A DNA stretch of 5,247 bases from Methylophilaceae bacterium (GCA_006844635.1 SPJO01000003.1:1-5247); one strand, 5' to 3'; shown: positions 1 through 5,190, counted from the stretch's first letter. Program-made: numbers and translations. Notes: generated by a model not told the origin, from the sequence alone.

Positions 1-296
1 TGCGTAAAGCAACGCCGATTATTCTTGAGCCTATGATGTCAGTCGAGATTGAAACCCCTGAAGAGTACATGGGTGATGTGATGGGTGATTTATCATCACG
101 TCGTGGCATTATTCAAGGCATGGAAGATAATGCAACAGGTAAAGTGATTCGCGCTGAAGTGCCGTTGGCTGAGATGTTTGGTTACTCAACAACTGTACGT
201 TCACTATCACAAGGTCGTGCGACTTACAGTATGGAATTTAAGCACTACACAGAAGCACCAAGAAACGTGGCTGAAGCCATTATGAATAAGAAGTAA
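1..296 (+). CDS. fusA: Elongation factor G, C-terminal end (5' part lies outside the window)
   Basis: EF-G is the cytoplasmic GTPase that moves tRNAs and mRNA through the ribosome after each peptide bond. Only the last 97 codons are present, read in the frame beginning at base 3 and ending with TAA at 294-296. The visible part is the end of domain IV and domain V. It opens with RKATPIILEPMM, continues with PEEYMGDVMGDLSSRRG, and carries the closing signature EMFGYSTTVRSLSQGRATYSMEF, ending VAEAIMNKK. The GTPase domain is not in view. The EYMGDVMGDLSSRRG wording is closer to betaproteobacterial EF-G than to the E. coli protein as I recall them. It is followed after 39 bases by tuf, the usual str-operon neighbour. 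An internal ATG at 33 is an ordinary methionine of domain IV/V, not a start. Confidence in the family is very high; which fusA copy this is cannot be told. Confidence 0.97.
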   Translation, partial: RKATPIILEPMMSVEIETPEEYMGDVMGDLSSRRGIIQGMEDNATGKVIRAEVPLAEMFGYSTTVRSLSQGRATYSMEFKHYTEAPRNVAEAIMNKK

Positions 297-335
297 TTGA
301 TTTTTAATATATAAAATATTTAGAGGAAGATAATC

Positions 336-1526
336 ATGGCAAAAGACAAGTTTGAGCGGACCAAGCCGCATGTGAATGTTGGAACAATTGGTCACGTGGA
401 TCATGGTAAGACAACGTTGACGGCTGCAATTTCAACGGTGCTAACTAAGAAATTTGGTGGCGACAAGCGCGACTTTTCTGAGATTGACTCAGCACCTGAA
501 GAAAAAGCCCGTGGTATTACCATTAACACATCACACGTAGAGTATGAGACAGAAAGTCGTCACTACGCCCACGTTGATTGCCCAGGTCACGCGGATTACG
601 TTAAAAACATGATTACAGGTGCTGCCCAAATGGACGGCGCTATTCTAGTGGTATCAGCTGCTGACGGCCCTATGCCACAAACACGTGAGCACATCCTACT
701 TGGTCGCCAAGTTGGTGTTCCATACATCATCGTATTCCTAAACAAAGCAGACATGGTAGACGACGAAGAGCTACTAGAGCTAGTTGAAATGGAAGTACGT
801 GAACTACTAGACAAATACGAATTCCCAGGTGATGACACACCAATCATCAAAGGCTCAGCGCTAAAAGCACTAGAAGGTGACACATCAGAAATTGGTGAAG
901 AATCAATTCTTAAGCTAGCTGAAGCACTAGACACCTACATCCCAGAGCCAGAGCGTGCAATTGACGGCGCATTCCTAATGCCTGTTGAAGACGTATTCTC
1001 AATCTCAGGTCGTGGTACTGTGGTAACTGGTCGTGTAGAACGCGGCATCATCACGGTTGGTGACGAAATCGAAATCGTTGGTATTAAAGCAACAGAAGCA
1101 ACAACCTGTACTGGTGTTGAAATGTTCCGTAAATTGCTAGACCAAGGTCAAGCAGGTGATAACGTTGGTGTGCTACTACGTGGTACTAAACGTGAAGACG
1201 TGGAACGTGGTCAAGTGTTAGCAAAAGCAGGCACAATCACACCACATACAAAATTCACAGCAGAGATCTATGTGTTGGGTAAAGATGAAGGTGGTCGTCA
1301 CACACCATTCTTCCAAGGTTACCGTCCACAGTTTTACTTCCGTACAACAGACGTAACAGGTGCTGTTGAATTGCCGGAAGGCACAGAAATGGTAATGCCT
1401 GGTGACAACGTATCGATTACAGTTGAATTGATTGCACCGATTGCGATGGAAGAAGGTTTACGCTTCGCTATTCGTGAAGGTGGCCGTACCGTTGGTGCGG
1501 GTGTTGTTGCTAAGATTATTGCTTAG
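336..1526 (+). CDS. tuf: Elongation factor Tu, full length
   Basis: EF-Tu carries aminoacyl-tRNA to the ribosomal A site as a GTP complex. The 396-residue protein shows all expected motifs. The P-loop GHVDHGKT is at 19-26, the switch I segment RGITIN at 59-64, and DCPGH at 81-85 with the catalytic His85. NKAD is at 136-139 and GSAL at 173-176. Domain 2 starts near 210 (AFLMPVEDVFSISGRGTVVTGRVERG) and domain 3 occupies roughly 305-396, ending AIREGGRTVGAGVVAKIIA. The 396-residue length fits betaproteobacterial EF-Tu; E. coli has 394. The start at 336 gives the family N-terminus MAKxKFERTKPHVNVG and has a GAGGA-type Shine-Dalgarno at 323-327. Leucine codon use is oddly uneven: CTA dominates from residue 36 to 281 and is absent after it. 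Most bacteria of this type carry two near-identical tuf genes; whether this is tufA, tufB or a hybrid cannot be decided here, because it has a tufA-type upstream neighbour and tufB-type downstream neighbours. Confidence 0.99.
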   Translation: MAKDKFERTKPHVNVGTIGHVDHGKTTLTAAISTVLTKKFGGDKRDFSEIDSAPEEKARGITINTSHVEYETESRHYAHVDCPGHADYVKNMITGAAQMDGAILVVSAADGPMPQTREHILLGRQVGVPYIIVFLNKADMVDDEELLELVEMEVRELLDKYEFPGDDTPIIKGSALKALEGDTSEIGEESILKLAEALDTYIPEPERAIDGAFLMPVEDVFSISGRGTVVTGRVERGIITVGDEIEIVGIKATEATTCTGVEMFRKLLDQGQAGDNVGVLLRGTKREDVERGQVLAKAGTITPHTKFTAEIYVLGKDEGGRHTPFFQGYRPQFYFRTTDVTGAVELPEGTEMVMPGDNVSITVELIAPIAMEEGLRFAIREGGRTVGAGVVAKIIA

Positions 1527-1540
1527 TAAATAAACGATAT

Positions 1541-1569
1541 AAAGCTACGCTGAAACTGGCGTAGCTTTT
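1541..1569 (+). terminator. Hairpin after tuf, possible weak intrinsic terminator
   Basis: A perfect 10-bp stem pairs AAAGCTACGC (1541-1550) with GCGTAGCTTT (1559-1568) around an 8-base loop, 14 bases after the tuf stop. The stem ends in only four T residues (1566-1569) before G, so it would be a weak or leaky terminator. It could equally be a processing or 3'-stabilising structure. I see no convincing promoter between it and tRNA-Trp, so read-through into the tRNA is likely. Confidence 0.6.
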
Positions 1570-1593
1570 GATGTTTGTAGTAGTTGTACCTGC

Positions 1594-1669
1594 AGGCCAA
1601 TAGCTCAACTGGTAGAGTATCGGTCTCCAAAACCGAGGGTTGGGGGTTCGAAGCCCTCTTGGCCTGCCA
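1594..1669 (+). tRNA. trpT: tRNA-Trp, anticodon CCA
   Basis: A 76-base tRNA with encoded CCA end. The acceptor stem AGGCCAA (1594-1600) pairs perfectly with TTGGCCT (1659-1665), followed by discriminator G and CCA at 1667-1669. The D stem is GCTC/GAGT (1602-1605/1615-1618, one G-U) with a GG-containing loop. The anticodon arm is TCGGT-CTCCAAA-ACCGA with anticodon CCA at 1627-1629. The variable loop is GGGTT. The T arm has GGGGG/CCCTC with one G-U pair and loop TTCGAAG. The overall pattern matches E. coli tRNA-Trp, including the same G-U position in the T stem. It decodes UGG. A tRNA-Trp between tuf and secE is a common arrangement in beta- and gammaproteobacteria, and it probably matures from a transcript shared with tuf and perhaps secE. 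Confidence 0.98.
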
Positions 1670-1691
1670 AATTTGGTGTAGTAAAAAAGAT

Positions 1692-1712
1692 GCAGCTCAA
1701 TGTTTGAGTTGC
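1692..1712 (+). other. Hairpin in the trpT-secE spacer
   Basis: GCAGCTCAA (1692-1700) pairs with TTGAGTTGC (1704-1712) with one G-U and a 3-base loop. It sits between the tRNA 3' end and secE. No T-run follows on the + strand. On the - strand it would be followed after two bases by a run of six T (the A-run at 1683-1688). It may help separate the tRNA from the secE message or shape the secE leader; the role is unknown. Confidence 0.45.
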
Positions 1713-1737
1713 CATATAAAAAGTTAAGTGATTAATT

Positions 1738-2085
1738 ATGGTAGATAAATTTAAGCTAGTTTTGTCCGTGTTGCTACTAGCAGCAGGCATCGCTGGCTTT
1801 TATCTTTTGGCTGATAAGGCGTTAGTCTTGCGCATTCTTGCTGTGATTGCAGGTGTGGTTGCAGCTGCATTGATGTTTAGAACAGCGCCAGTCGGTAAGC
1901 AATTTTTTGGTTTTGCTGGCGACTCTATTTCGGAGGCTAAGCGTGTTGTTTGGCCGACGCGTAAAGAGACAGTGCAAACGACGTTGGTTGTGTTTGTGTT
2001 GGTTGTTATTGTGGCTGCGTTTTTGGCGTTAGTTGATATGGGCTTTGCGTATATGATTAAAACCTTACTTGGGCGAGGTGCTTAA
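1738..2085 (+). CDS. secE: Preprotein translocase subunit SecE
   Basis: SecE is the small inner-membrane subunit that clamps and stabilises SecY in the SecYEG export channel. The 115-residue protein has the three-helix proteobacterial layout. Membrane segments lie at about 7-24 and 28-47. An amphipathic cytoplasmic stretch (about 54-70) leads into the conserved KRVVWPTRKET (68-78), and the essential C-terminal membrane helix is at about 82-105. E. coli SecE has 127 residues, so this copy is slightly short at the N-terminus, as in other betaproteobacteria. ATG 1738 is the only sensible start. The Shine-Dalgarno is poor (TAAG at 1725-1728 is the best match), which suggests modest translation. 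The stop codon overlaps the nusG start (TAATG), so the two are probably translationally coupled. The secE-nusG pairing is itself diagnostic. Confidence 0.97.
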   Translation: MVDKFKLVLSVLLLAAGIAGFYLLADKALVLRILAVIAGVVAAALMFRTAPVGKQFFGFAGDSISEAKRVVWPTRKETVQTTLVVFVLVVIVAAFLALVDMGFAYMIKTLLGRGA

Positions 2086-2621
2086 TGGAGATGCATTGGT
2101 ACGCAGTTCAAGTGTTCTCTAGCATGGAGAAATCAGTTAAGGCGGCGATGGATGAGCGCATTGAGCGTTCAGACTTGCAGGATCACTTTGGCGATATTTT
2201 AGTGCCAGTTGAAGAAGTGGTGGAGATGAAATCTGGTGTGAAGAAGATTTCAGAGCGCCGCTTGTACCCTGGTTATGTGTTGGTGCAGATGGCGATGACA
2301 GATGCAAGTTGGCATCTGATTAAAAGTACGCCAAGAGTCACAGCGTTTATTGGTGGTAGTGCGCAAAAGCCAACACCAATTAAAGATAAAGAAGTTGATA
2401 TTATTCTTCAACGTATGGACGATAGTAAATCGAATCCTACGCAGAAAATGACCTTTGAGAAGGGTGAAGCTGTTCGTGTAATTGATGGACCGTTTAAAGA
2501 CTTCTCAGGCAATATTGAAGAAGTTAACTACGAGAAAAGTAAAGTGCGTGTGTCAGTGTCTATCTTCGGTCGCGCAACACCTGTTGAGTTGGACTTTAGT
2601 CAGGTGGACAAAGAAGTTTAG
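2085..2621 (+). CDS. nusG: Transcription termination/antitermination factor NusG
   Basis: NusG binds the RNA polymerase clamp to suppress pausing, and through its KOW domain contacts Rho or ribosomal protein S10, linking transcription with termination or translation. The 178-residue protein (E. coli 181) has the NGN domain over about 4-118, with WYAVQVFSS near the start, YPGYVLVQM at 61-69 and TPRVTAFIGG at 82-91. A linker follows, then the KOW domain at about 124-176, with FEKGEAVRVIDGPFKDFSGNIEEVNYEKSKVRVSV and FGRATPVELDF. The KSKVRVSVSIFGRATPVEL wording is typical of beta/gammaproteobacteria. The start overlaps the secE stop by one base. A second in-frame ATG at 2091 would remove only two residues. 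Both could use GAGGTG at 2075-2080, but 2085 keeps the coupling overlap and is preferred. The 68-base gap to rplK is where the ribosomal-protein part of the locus begins. Confidence 0.97.
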   Translation: MEMHWYAVQVFSSMEKSVKAAMDERIERSDLQDHFGDILVPVEEVVEMKSGVKKISERRLYPGYVLVQMAMTDASWHLIKSTPRVTAFIGGSAQKPTPIKDKEVDIILQRMDDSKSNPTQKMTFEKGEAVRVIDGPFKDFSGNIEEVNYEKSKVRVSVSIFGRATPVELDFSQVDKEV

Positions 2622-2637
2622 TAGTTTGTTTTTTAAC

Positions 2638-2672
2638 GGGGAGCTTTAACTAGGTTTAAGGCGTTCGCACCC
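2638..2672 (+). promoter_or_regulatory. Hairpin in the rplK leader, candidate L1 translational operator
   Basis: GCTTTAA (2643-2649) pairs with TTAAGGC (2656-2662, one U-G) around a 6-base loop. An outer GGG (2639-2641) can pair with CCC (2670-2672), leaving an asymmetric internal loop of 1 versus 7 bases. The structure ends five bases before the rplK Shine-Dalgarno at 2677. In E. coli, L1 represses rplK-rplA by binding a structured leader at this position. Position and asymmetric loop fit, but I cannot show the L1 contact bases, so this is a candidate only. Confidence 0.35.
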
Positions 2673-2689
2673 ACACAAGGAGTGTCATT

Positions 2690-3121
2690 ATGGCAAAGAA
2701 AGTTATTGGTTATATCAAGCTGCAGATTCCTGCAGGCAAAGCTAACCCAAGCCCGCCCGTCGGTCCAGCATTGGGTCAACGCGGTCTTAATATTATGGAA
2801 TTTTGTAAAGCGTTTAACGCGGCGACACAAAGTGTTGAGCCAGGCTTGCCAATTCCAGTCGTGATTACTGCGTTTGCAGATAAGAGCTTCACTTTTGTCA
2901 TGAAAACGCCACCTGCTTCAATTTTGTTGAAAAAAGCAGCGAAAATTAAAAGCGGTTCAGCGCGTCCACATGTAGATAAAGTTGCAACCATTACCCGCAA
3001 ACAAGCGGAAGAAATCGCAACCATTAAAGAGCCAGATTTAACGGCGGCTGATATGGATGCGGCTGTACGTACGATTGCGGGTAGCGCACGTAGTATGGGC
3101 ATTATTGTGGAGGGCGAATAA
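2690..3121 (+). CDS. rplK: 50S ribosomal protein L11
   Basis: L11 binds the GTPase-associated region of 23S rRNA at the stalk base, where EF-G and EF-Tu act; it is also needed for RelA stringent signalling and is the thiostrepton-site protein. The length of 143 residues is close to E. coli's 142. The N-terminal domain (1-72) carries the proline-rich PAGKANPSPPVGPALGQRGLNIMEFC. The C-terminal rRNA-binding domain (about 75-143) has TPPASILLKKAAKIKSGS and the signature end AADMDAAVRTIAGSARSMGI. Ala2, Lys4 and Lys40 match the positions methylated by PrmA in E. coli. The start has a strong AAGGAG at 2677-2682, seven bases before ATG. A longer-reading overlapping frame from 2682 is not real. It is followed by rplA after a single base, so L11 and L1 are made from one message in equal amounts. 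Confidence 0.99.
   Translation: MAKKVIGYIKLQIPAGKANPSPPVGPALGQRGLNIMEFCKAFNAATQSVEPGLPIPVVITAFADKSFTFVMKTPPASILLKKAAKIKSGSARPHVDKVATITRKQAEEIATIKEPDLTAADMDAAVRTIAGSARSMGIIVEGE
3109..3113 (+). promoter_or_regulatory. rplA ribosome binding site inside the end of rplK
   Basis: GGAGG lies nine bases before ATG 3123, within the last codons of rplK. It selects 3123 over an upstream in-frame ATG at 3057, which would add 22 residues unlike any L1 and overlap rplK by 65 bases. Confidence 0.85.
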
Positions 3122-3122
3122 G

Positions 3123-3809
3123 ATGGCGAAAAGAATTGATGCGCTACGCGGAAAAGTAGACCGTAATAAAGTGTACCCAACACAAGATGCTTTAGCGCTT
3201 GTTAAAGAGGGTGCAAAAGTTAAGTTTGATGAATCTGTTGATGTGGCGATTGCTTTAGGCATTGATGCAAAAAAATCAGACCAATTGGTACGCGGTTCAC
3301 TCGTGTTGCCTAACGGCACTGGTAAAACAACTCGTGTGGCTGTGTTTGCACAAGGCGATCAAGCAGAAGCTGCAAAAGAGGCTGGCGCCGATATCGTTGG
3401 TTTTGAAGACCTTGCTGCAGAAGTGAAAAAAGGCATGATGGATTTTGATGTTGTGATTGCAACGCCAGATGCGATGCGTATTGTAGGTACATTAGGTCAA
3501 GTATTGGGCCCTCGCGGTTTAATGCCTAACCCTAAAGTGGGTACAGTGACGCCAGACGCAGCGAAAGCTGTTAAAAATGCGAAAGCTGGTCAAGTGCAAT
3601 ACCGTACAGATAAAGGCGGTATTATTCACTGCACCATTGGTCGCGCTTCGTTTACTGTAGAGCAGTTGCAAGGCAATCTAGCTGCTTTGGTTGATGCCGT
3701 TAATAAGGCAAAACCAACAGCGACAAAAGGTATCTACCTTAAGAAGCTGTCAGTTTCTAGCACAATGGGTCCAGGTGTACGCGTGGATCAAGCAACAGTA
3801 GCAGAATAA
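3123..3809 (+). CDS. rplA: 50S ribosomal protein L1
   Basis: L1 forms the mobile L1 stalk that holds and releases the E-site tRNA, and it is the autogenous repressor of the rplK-rplA message in E. coli. With the start at 3123 the protein has 228 residues, slightly shorter than E. coli (234), and begins MAKRIDALRGKVD. Domain I spans about 1-67 and 160-228. It includes FDESVDVAIALGIDAKKSDQ at 35-54, VRGSLVLPNGTGK at 56-68, and the RNA-binding C-terminal part TKGIYLKKLSVSSTMGPGVRVD at 201-222. Domain II (about 68-159) contains FDVVIATPDAMR and the family signature LGPRGLMPNPKVGTVT at 128-143. The reading frame stays open upstream to 3057, but only the 3123 start gives a normal N-terminus and a well-placed Shine-Dalgarno. 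A single base separates the rplK stop from this ATG, implying coupling. Confidence 0.98.
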   Translation: MAKRIDALRGKVDRNKVYPTQDALALVKEGAKVKFDESVDVAIALGIDAKKSDQLVRGSLVLPNGTGKTTRVAVFAQGDQAEAAKEAGADIVGFEDLAAEVKKGMMDFDVVIATPDAMRIVGTLGQVLGPRGLMPNPKVGTVTPDAAKAVKNAKAGQVQYRTDKGGIIHCTIGRASFTVEQLQGNLAALVDAVNKAKPTATKGIYLKKLSVSSTMGPGVRVDQATVAE

Positions 3810-4031
3810 TATTGTCGAGCTAATAGCTCGATTGAAAGAACTTTGGGCTTGCTGTTTTGAAGTTGAAACAGCAAGAGCATCAAAGACCGTTGGGGTTCGT
3901 AAGAACTTAATTGATGTTGATGAATGTTGGGTGAAGTGTTTTTGTTCCTCTGATATTTGTTGATAGCGTCCAACGCAGATGGCGAACCCGATACAGGATT
4001 TGTAAGCCCTGAATCAAGGACGCCGTGAGTG

Positions 4032-4051
4032 GTATAGCATTTTTGCTGTAC
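4032..4051 (+). other. Hairpin just upstream of the rplJ ribosome binding site
   Basis: GTATAGCA (4032-4039) pairs with TGCTGTAC (4044-4051) with one U-G and a TTTT loop. GTGA (4025-4028) can add four pairs with TTAC (4052-4055) across a 3-base bulge. It ends about 10 bases before AAGGAG and could keep the ribosome site exposed or be part of the L10 switch. Confidence 0.5.
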
Positions 4052-4063
4052 TTACATTAACGG

Positions 4064-4069
4064 AAGGAG
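4064..4069 (+). promoter_or_regulatory. rplJ ribosome binding site, supports the TTG start
   Basis: AAGGAG with eight bases before TTG 4078. No in-frame ATG or GTG exists between the in-frame stop at 4003 and this codon, so the strong site decides a TTG start. Confidence 0.88.
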
Positions 4070-4077
4070 AAAAGACC

Positions 4078-4602
4078 TTGAGTCTCAATCTAACAGAGAA
4101 AAAAGCAGTAGTTGCTGAAGTCAGCGAGCAAGTCGCGTCGGCGCAAGCAATTGTTCTTGCTGAGTATCGTGGCTTAACAGTGTCAGAAATTACGACACTA
4201 AGAGCTGAAGCTAGAAAGTCAGATGTTTACTTGCGTGTTCTTAAAAATACGTTTGTACGTCGTGCTGTTGAAGGCACAGACTTCGCTGGTTTAACAGACG
4301 ATATGGTTGGTCCACTAATGTTCGGTATTTCAACCGATCCAGTGGCAGCAGCCAAAGTAATGAACAATTTTGCGAAAGAAAACGACAAGTTCGTGATTAA
4401 GGCAGGCGGAATGCCAAACGAGGTATTAGATCCAGCAGGGATCAAAGCCTTGGCCAGCATGCCTAGCCGTGATGAGTTGCTTGCTAAGCTTCTCGGTACG
4501 ATGCAAGCGCCAGTGGCCAAATTTGTGCAGACACTTAATGAAGTGCCTACTAAATTTGTGCGTGGCCTTGCAGCCGTTCGAGATCAAAAAGAAGCCGCTT
4601 AA
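4078..4602 (+). CDS. rplJ: 50S ribosomal protein L10 (TTG start)
   Basis: L10 anchors the L7/L12 dimers to the ribosome stalk and, as the L10-L12 complex, represses its own message. The 174-residue protein starts MSLNLTEKKAVVAEVSEQV, the normal family N-terminus, from a TTG codon. The rRNA-binding N-terminal domain covers about 1-130, with AEYRGLTVSEITTLRAEAR at 28-46, VYLRVLKNTFVRRAVEGTDF at 50-69 and VGPLMFGIS at 77-85. The long C-terminal helix that carries L7/L12 dimers runs from about 135 to the end (LAKLLGTMQAPVAKFVQTLNEVPTKFVRGLAAVRDQKEAA). E. coli L10 has 165 residues; the extra length is in this helix, so a third dimer site is possible but cannot be judged by eye. It follows a long structured leader and precedes rplL by 43 bases, the standard order. 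Confidence 0.98.
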   Translation: MSLNLTEKKAVVAEVSEQVASAQAIVLAEYRGLTVSEITTLRAEARKSDVYLRVLKNTFVRRAVEGTDFAGLTDDMVGPLMFGISTDPVAAAKVMNNFAKENDKFVIKAGGMPNEVLDPAGIKALASMPSRDELLAKLLGTMQAPVAKFVQTLNEVPTKFVRGLAAVRDQKEAA

Positions 4603-4645
4603 TTTCAGCTTAACTTATACATATTAAATTTTAGGAGTTTTACAA

Positions 4646-5029
4646 ATGGCAATTTCAAAAGACGATATTTTAGAAGCAATCAGTGCAATGTCAGTTTTAG
4701 AGTTATCTGAACTGATTACTGAGATGGAAGATAAATTTGGTGTTTCAGCAGCGGCAGCAGCAGTTGCAGTGGCAGCACCAGCAGCAGGCGGCGACGCAGG
4801 CGGTGCAGCAGAAGAGAAATCAGAGTTCGACGTTGTGTTGACAGCAGCTGGTGATCAAAAAGTTGGTGTTATTAAAGCGGTTCGCAGCTTAACAGGCCTT
4901 GGCTTAAAAGAAGCTAAAGACTTAGTTGATGGAGCACCAAAAACAATTAAAGAAGGCCTACCAAAAGCTGAAGCTGATGAAGCATTGAAACAGTTAATTG
5001 AAGCTGGTGCTACTGGCGAACTTAAATAA
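4646..5029 (+). CDS. rplL: 50S ribosomal protein L7/L12
   Basis: L7/L12 is the multi-copy acidic stalk protein that recruits EF-Tu, EF-G, IF2 and RF3 and stimulates their GTPase activity. The 127-residue protein has an N-terminal dimerisation and L10-binding domain (about 1-33, SVLELSELITEMEDKFGVS). A flexible Ala/Gly-rich hinge follows (about 34-57, AAAAAVAVAAPAAGGDAGGAA). The factor-binding C-terminal domain (58-127) holds KVGVIKAVRSLTGLGLKEAKDLVDGAPKTIKEG. The hinge is somewhat longer than in E. coli (121 residues), within the usual range. ATG 4646 has AGGAG at 4633-4637 with eight bases of spacing. L7/L12 is needed at several copies per ribosome, so translation should exceed that of rplJ. 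The hairpins after the stop would then reduce transcription reaching rpoB. Confidence 0.99.
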   Translation: MAISKDDILEAISAMSVLELSELITEMEDKFGVSAAAAAVAVAAPAAGGDAGGAAEEKSEFDVVLTAAGDQKVGVIKAVRSLTGLGLKEAKDLVDGAPKTIKEGLPKAEADEALKQLIEAGATGELK

Positions 5030-5050
5030 ATCATTTAAGTGCATTATCTA

Positions 5051-5072
5051 GGCTGACGGGAGACCGTCAGCC
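5051..5072 (+). terminator. rplL-rpoB hairpin, candidate attenuator or RNase III site
   Basis: GGCTGACGG (5051-5059) pairs perfectly with CCGTCAGCC (5064-5072) around a GAGA loop of the GNRA type, and A5050-T5073 adds one pair. No T-run follows (TTAGCTGTTTA). A second stem TAGCTG/CAGCTA (5074-5079/5088-5093) comes directly after. In E. coli the same spacer holds both a partial terminator and an RNase III cut. The lack of a T-tract favours processing or a leaky attenuator over a full terminator, consistent with rpoB being read from the same transcript. Confidence 0.6.
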
Positions 5073-5165
5073 TTAGCTGTTTATAGGCAGCTAGAACAGT
5101 ACAACATAATAAAATATTGATTTTTTAAAATTGATGTTATAAATCAAAGCATTAGGTTTTTTTAG

Positions 5166-5190
5166 TGTTTTGTTTTCTAACCTCAAAACA
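5166..5190 (+). other. Hairpin in the rpoB leader
   Basis: TGTTTTG (5166-5172) pairs with CAAAACA (5184-5190), 11-base loop, ending three bases before the GGAG ribosome site of rpoB (5194-5197). The stem is AT-rich and weak. It may affect rpoB translation, but chance pairing in such an AT-rich stretch is quite possible. Confidence 0.3.

Larger units (their letters stand above)
3810..4077 (+). promoter_or_regulatory. rplJ leader, candidate L10 autoregulatory RNA
   Basis: This 268-base gap holds no open gene but much pairing. The 5' end has a 7-bp hairpin (3815-3821/3825-3831). Next is a 10-bp perfect hairpin, CTTGCTGTTT 3848-3857 with AAACAGCAAG 3866-3875, extended by CTTTG/CAAAG (3841-3845/3881-3885). 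A long-range helix joins GGGTTCG (3893-3899) to CGAACCC (3983-3989). Within it GTTGG (3926-3930) pairs with CCAAC (3970-3974), leaving a lopsided internal loop. A competing helix joins GCGTCC (3966-3971) to GGACGC (4018-4023). A hairpin at 4032-4051 precedes the Shine-Dalgarno. In E. coli and relatives the leader at exactly this position is bound by the L10-(L12)4 complex, which shuts down rplJL translation. That identification is by position and structure; the kink-turn contact site is not proven. I found no convincing sigma-70 promoter here. Confidence 0.7.

Noticed and set aside
596..934. 112-codon serine-rich frame on the - strand
   Set aside because: Antisense to the conserved EF-Tu GTPase domain. 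The serine runs come from complementing the Glu/Leu codons of tuf, and no independent gene features are seen.
1605..1790. 61-codon reading frame on the - strand containing GQEGFEPPTLGFGDRYSTS
   Set aside because: It is the antisense of tRNA-Trp and the secE start. This kind of peptide is a well-known false protein arising from tRNA antisense translation.
2626..2652. TTGTTT / TAACTA as an rplK promoter
   Set aside because: Poor -10 match and short spacing. A promoter is known near here in E. coli, but this sequence does not support one convincingly.
2682..2864. 60-codon + strand frame overlapping the rplK start
   Set aside because: It lies in another frame of the clearly conserved L11 gene and has no family resemblance.
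3057..3122. Upstream ATG extending rplA by 22 residues
   Set aside because: The extension overlaps conserved rplK coding sequence and does not resemble L1. GGAGG at 3109-3113 points to 3123.
3788..3973. 61-codon - strand frame in the rplA-rplJ spacer
   Set aside because: It is low-complexity, without a clear ribosome site, and covers the structured leader. Pairing explains this region better than coding.
5117..5144. TTGATT and TATAAA as an rpoB promoter
   Set aside because: The spacing is about 15 bases and the surroundings are extremely AT-rich, so such matches are expected by chance. It is too weak to list as a feature.
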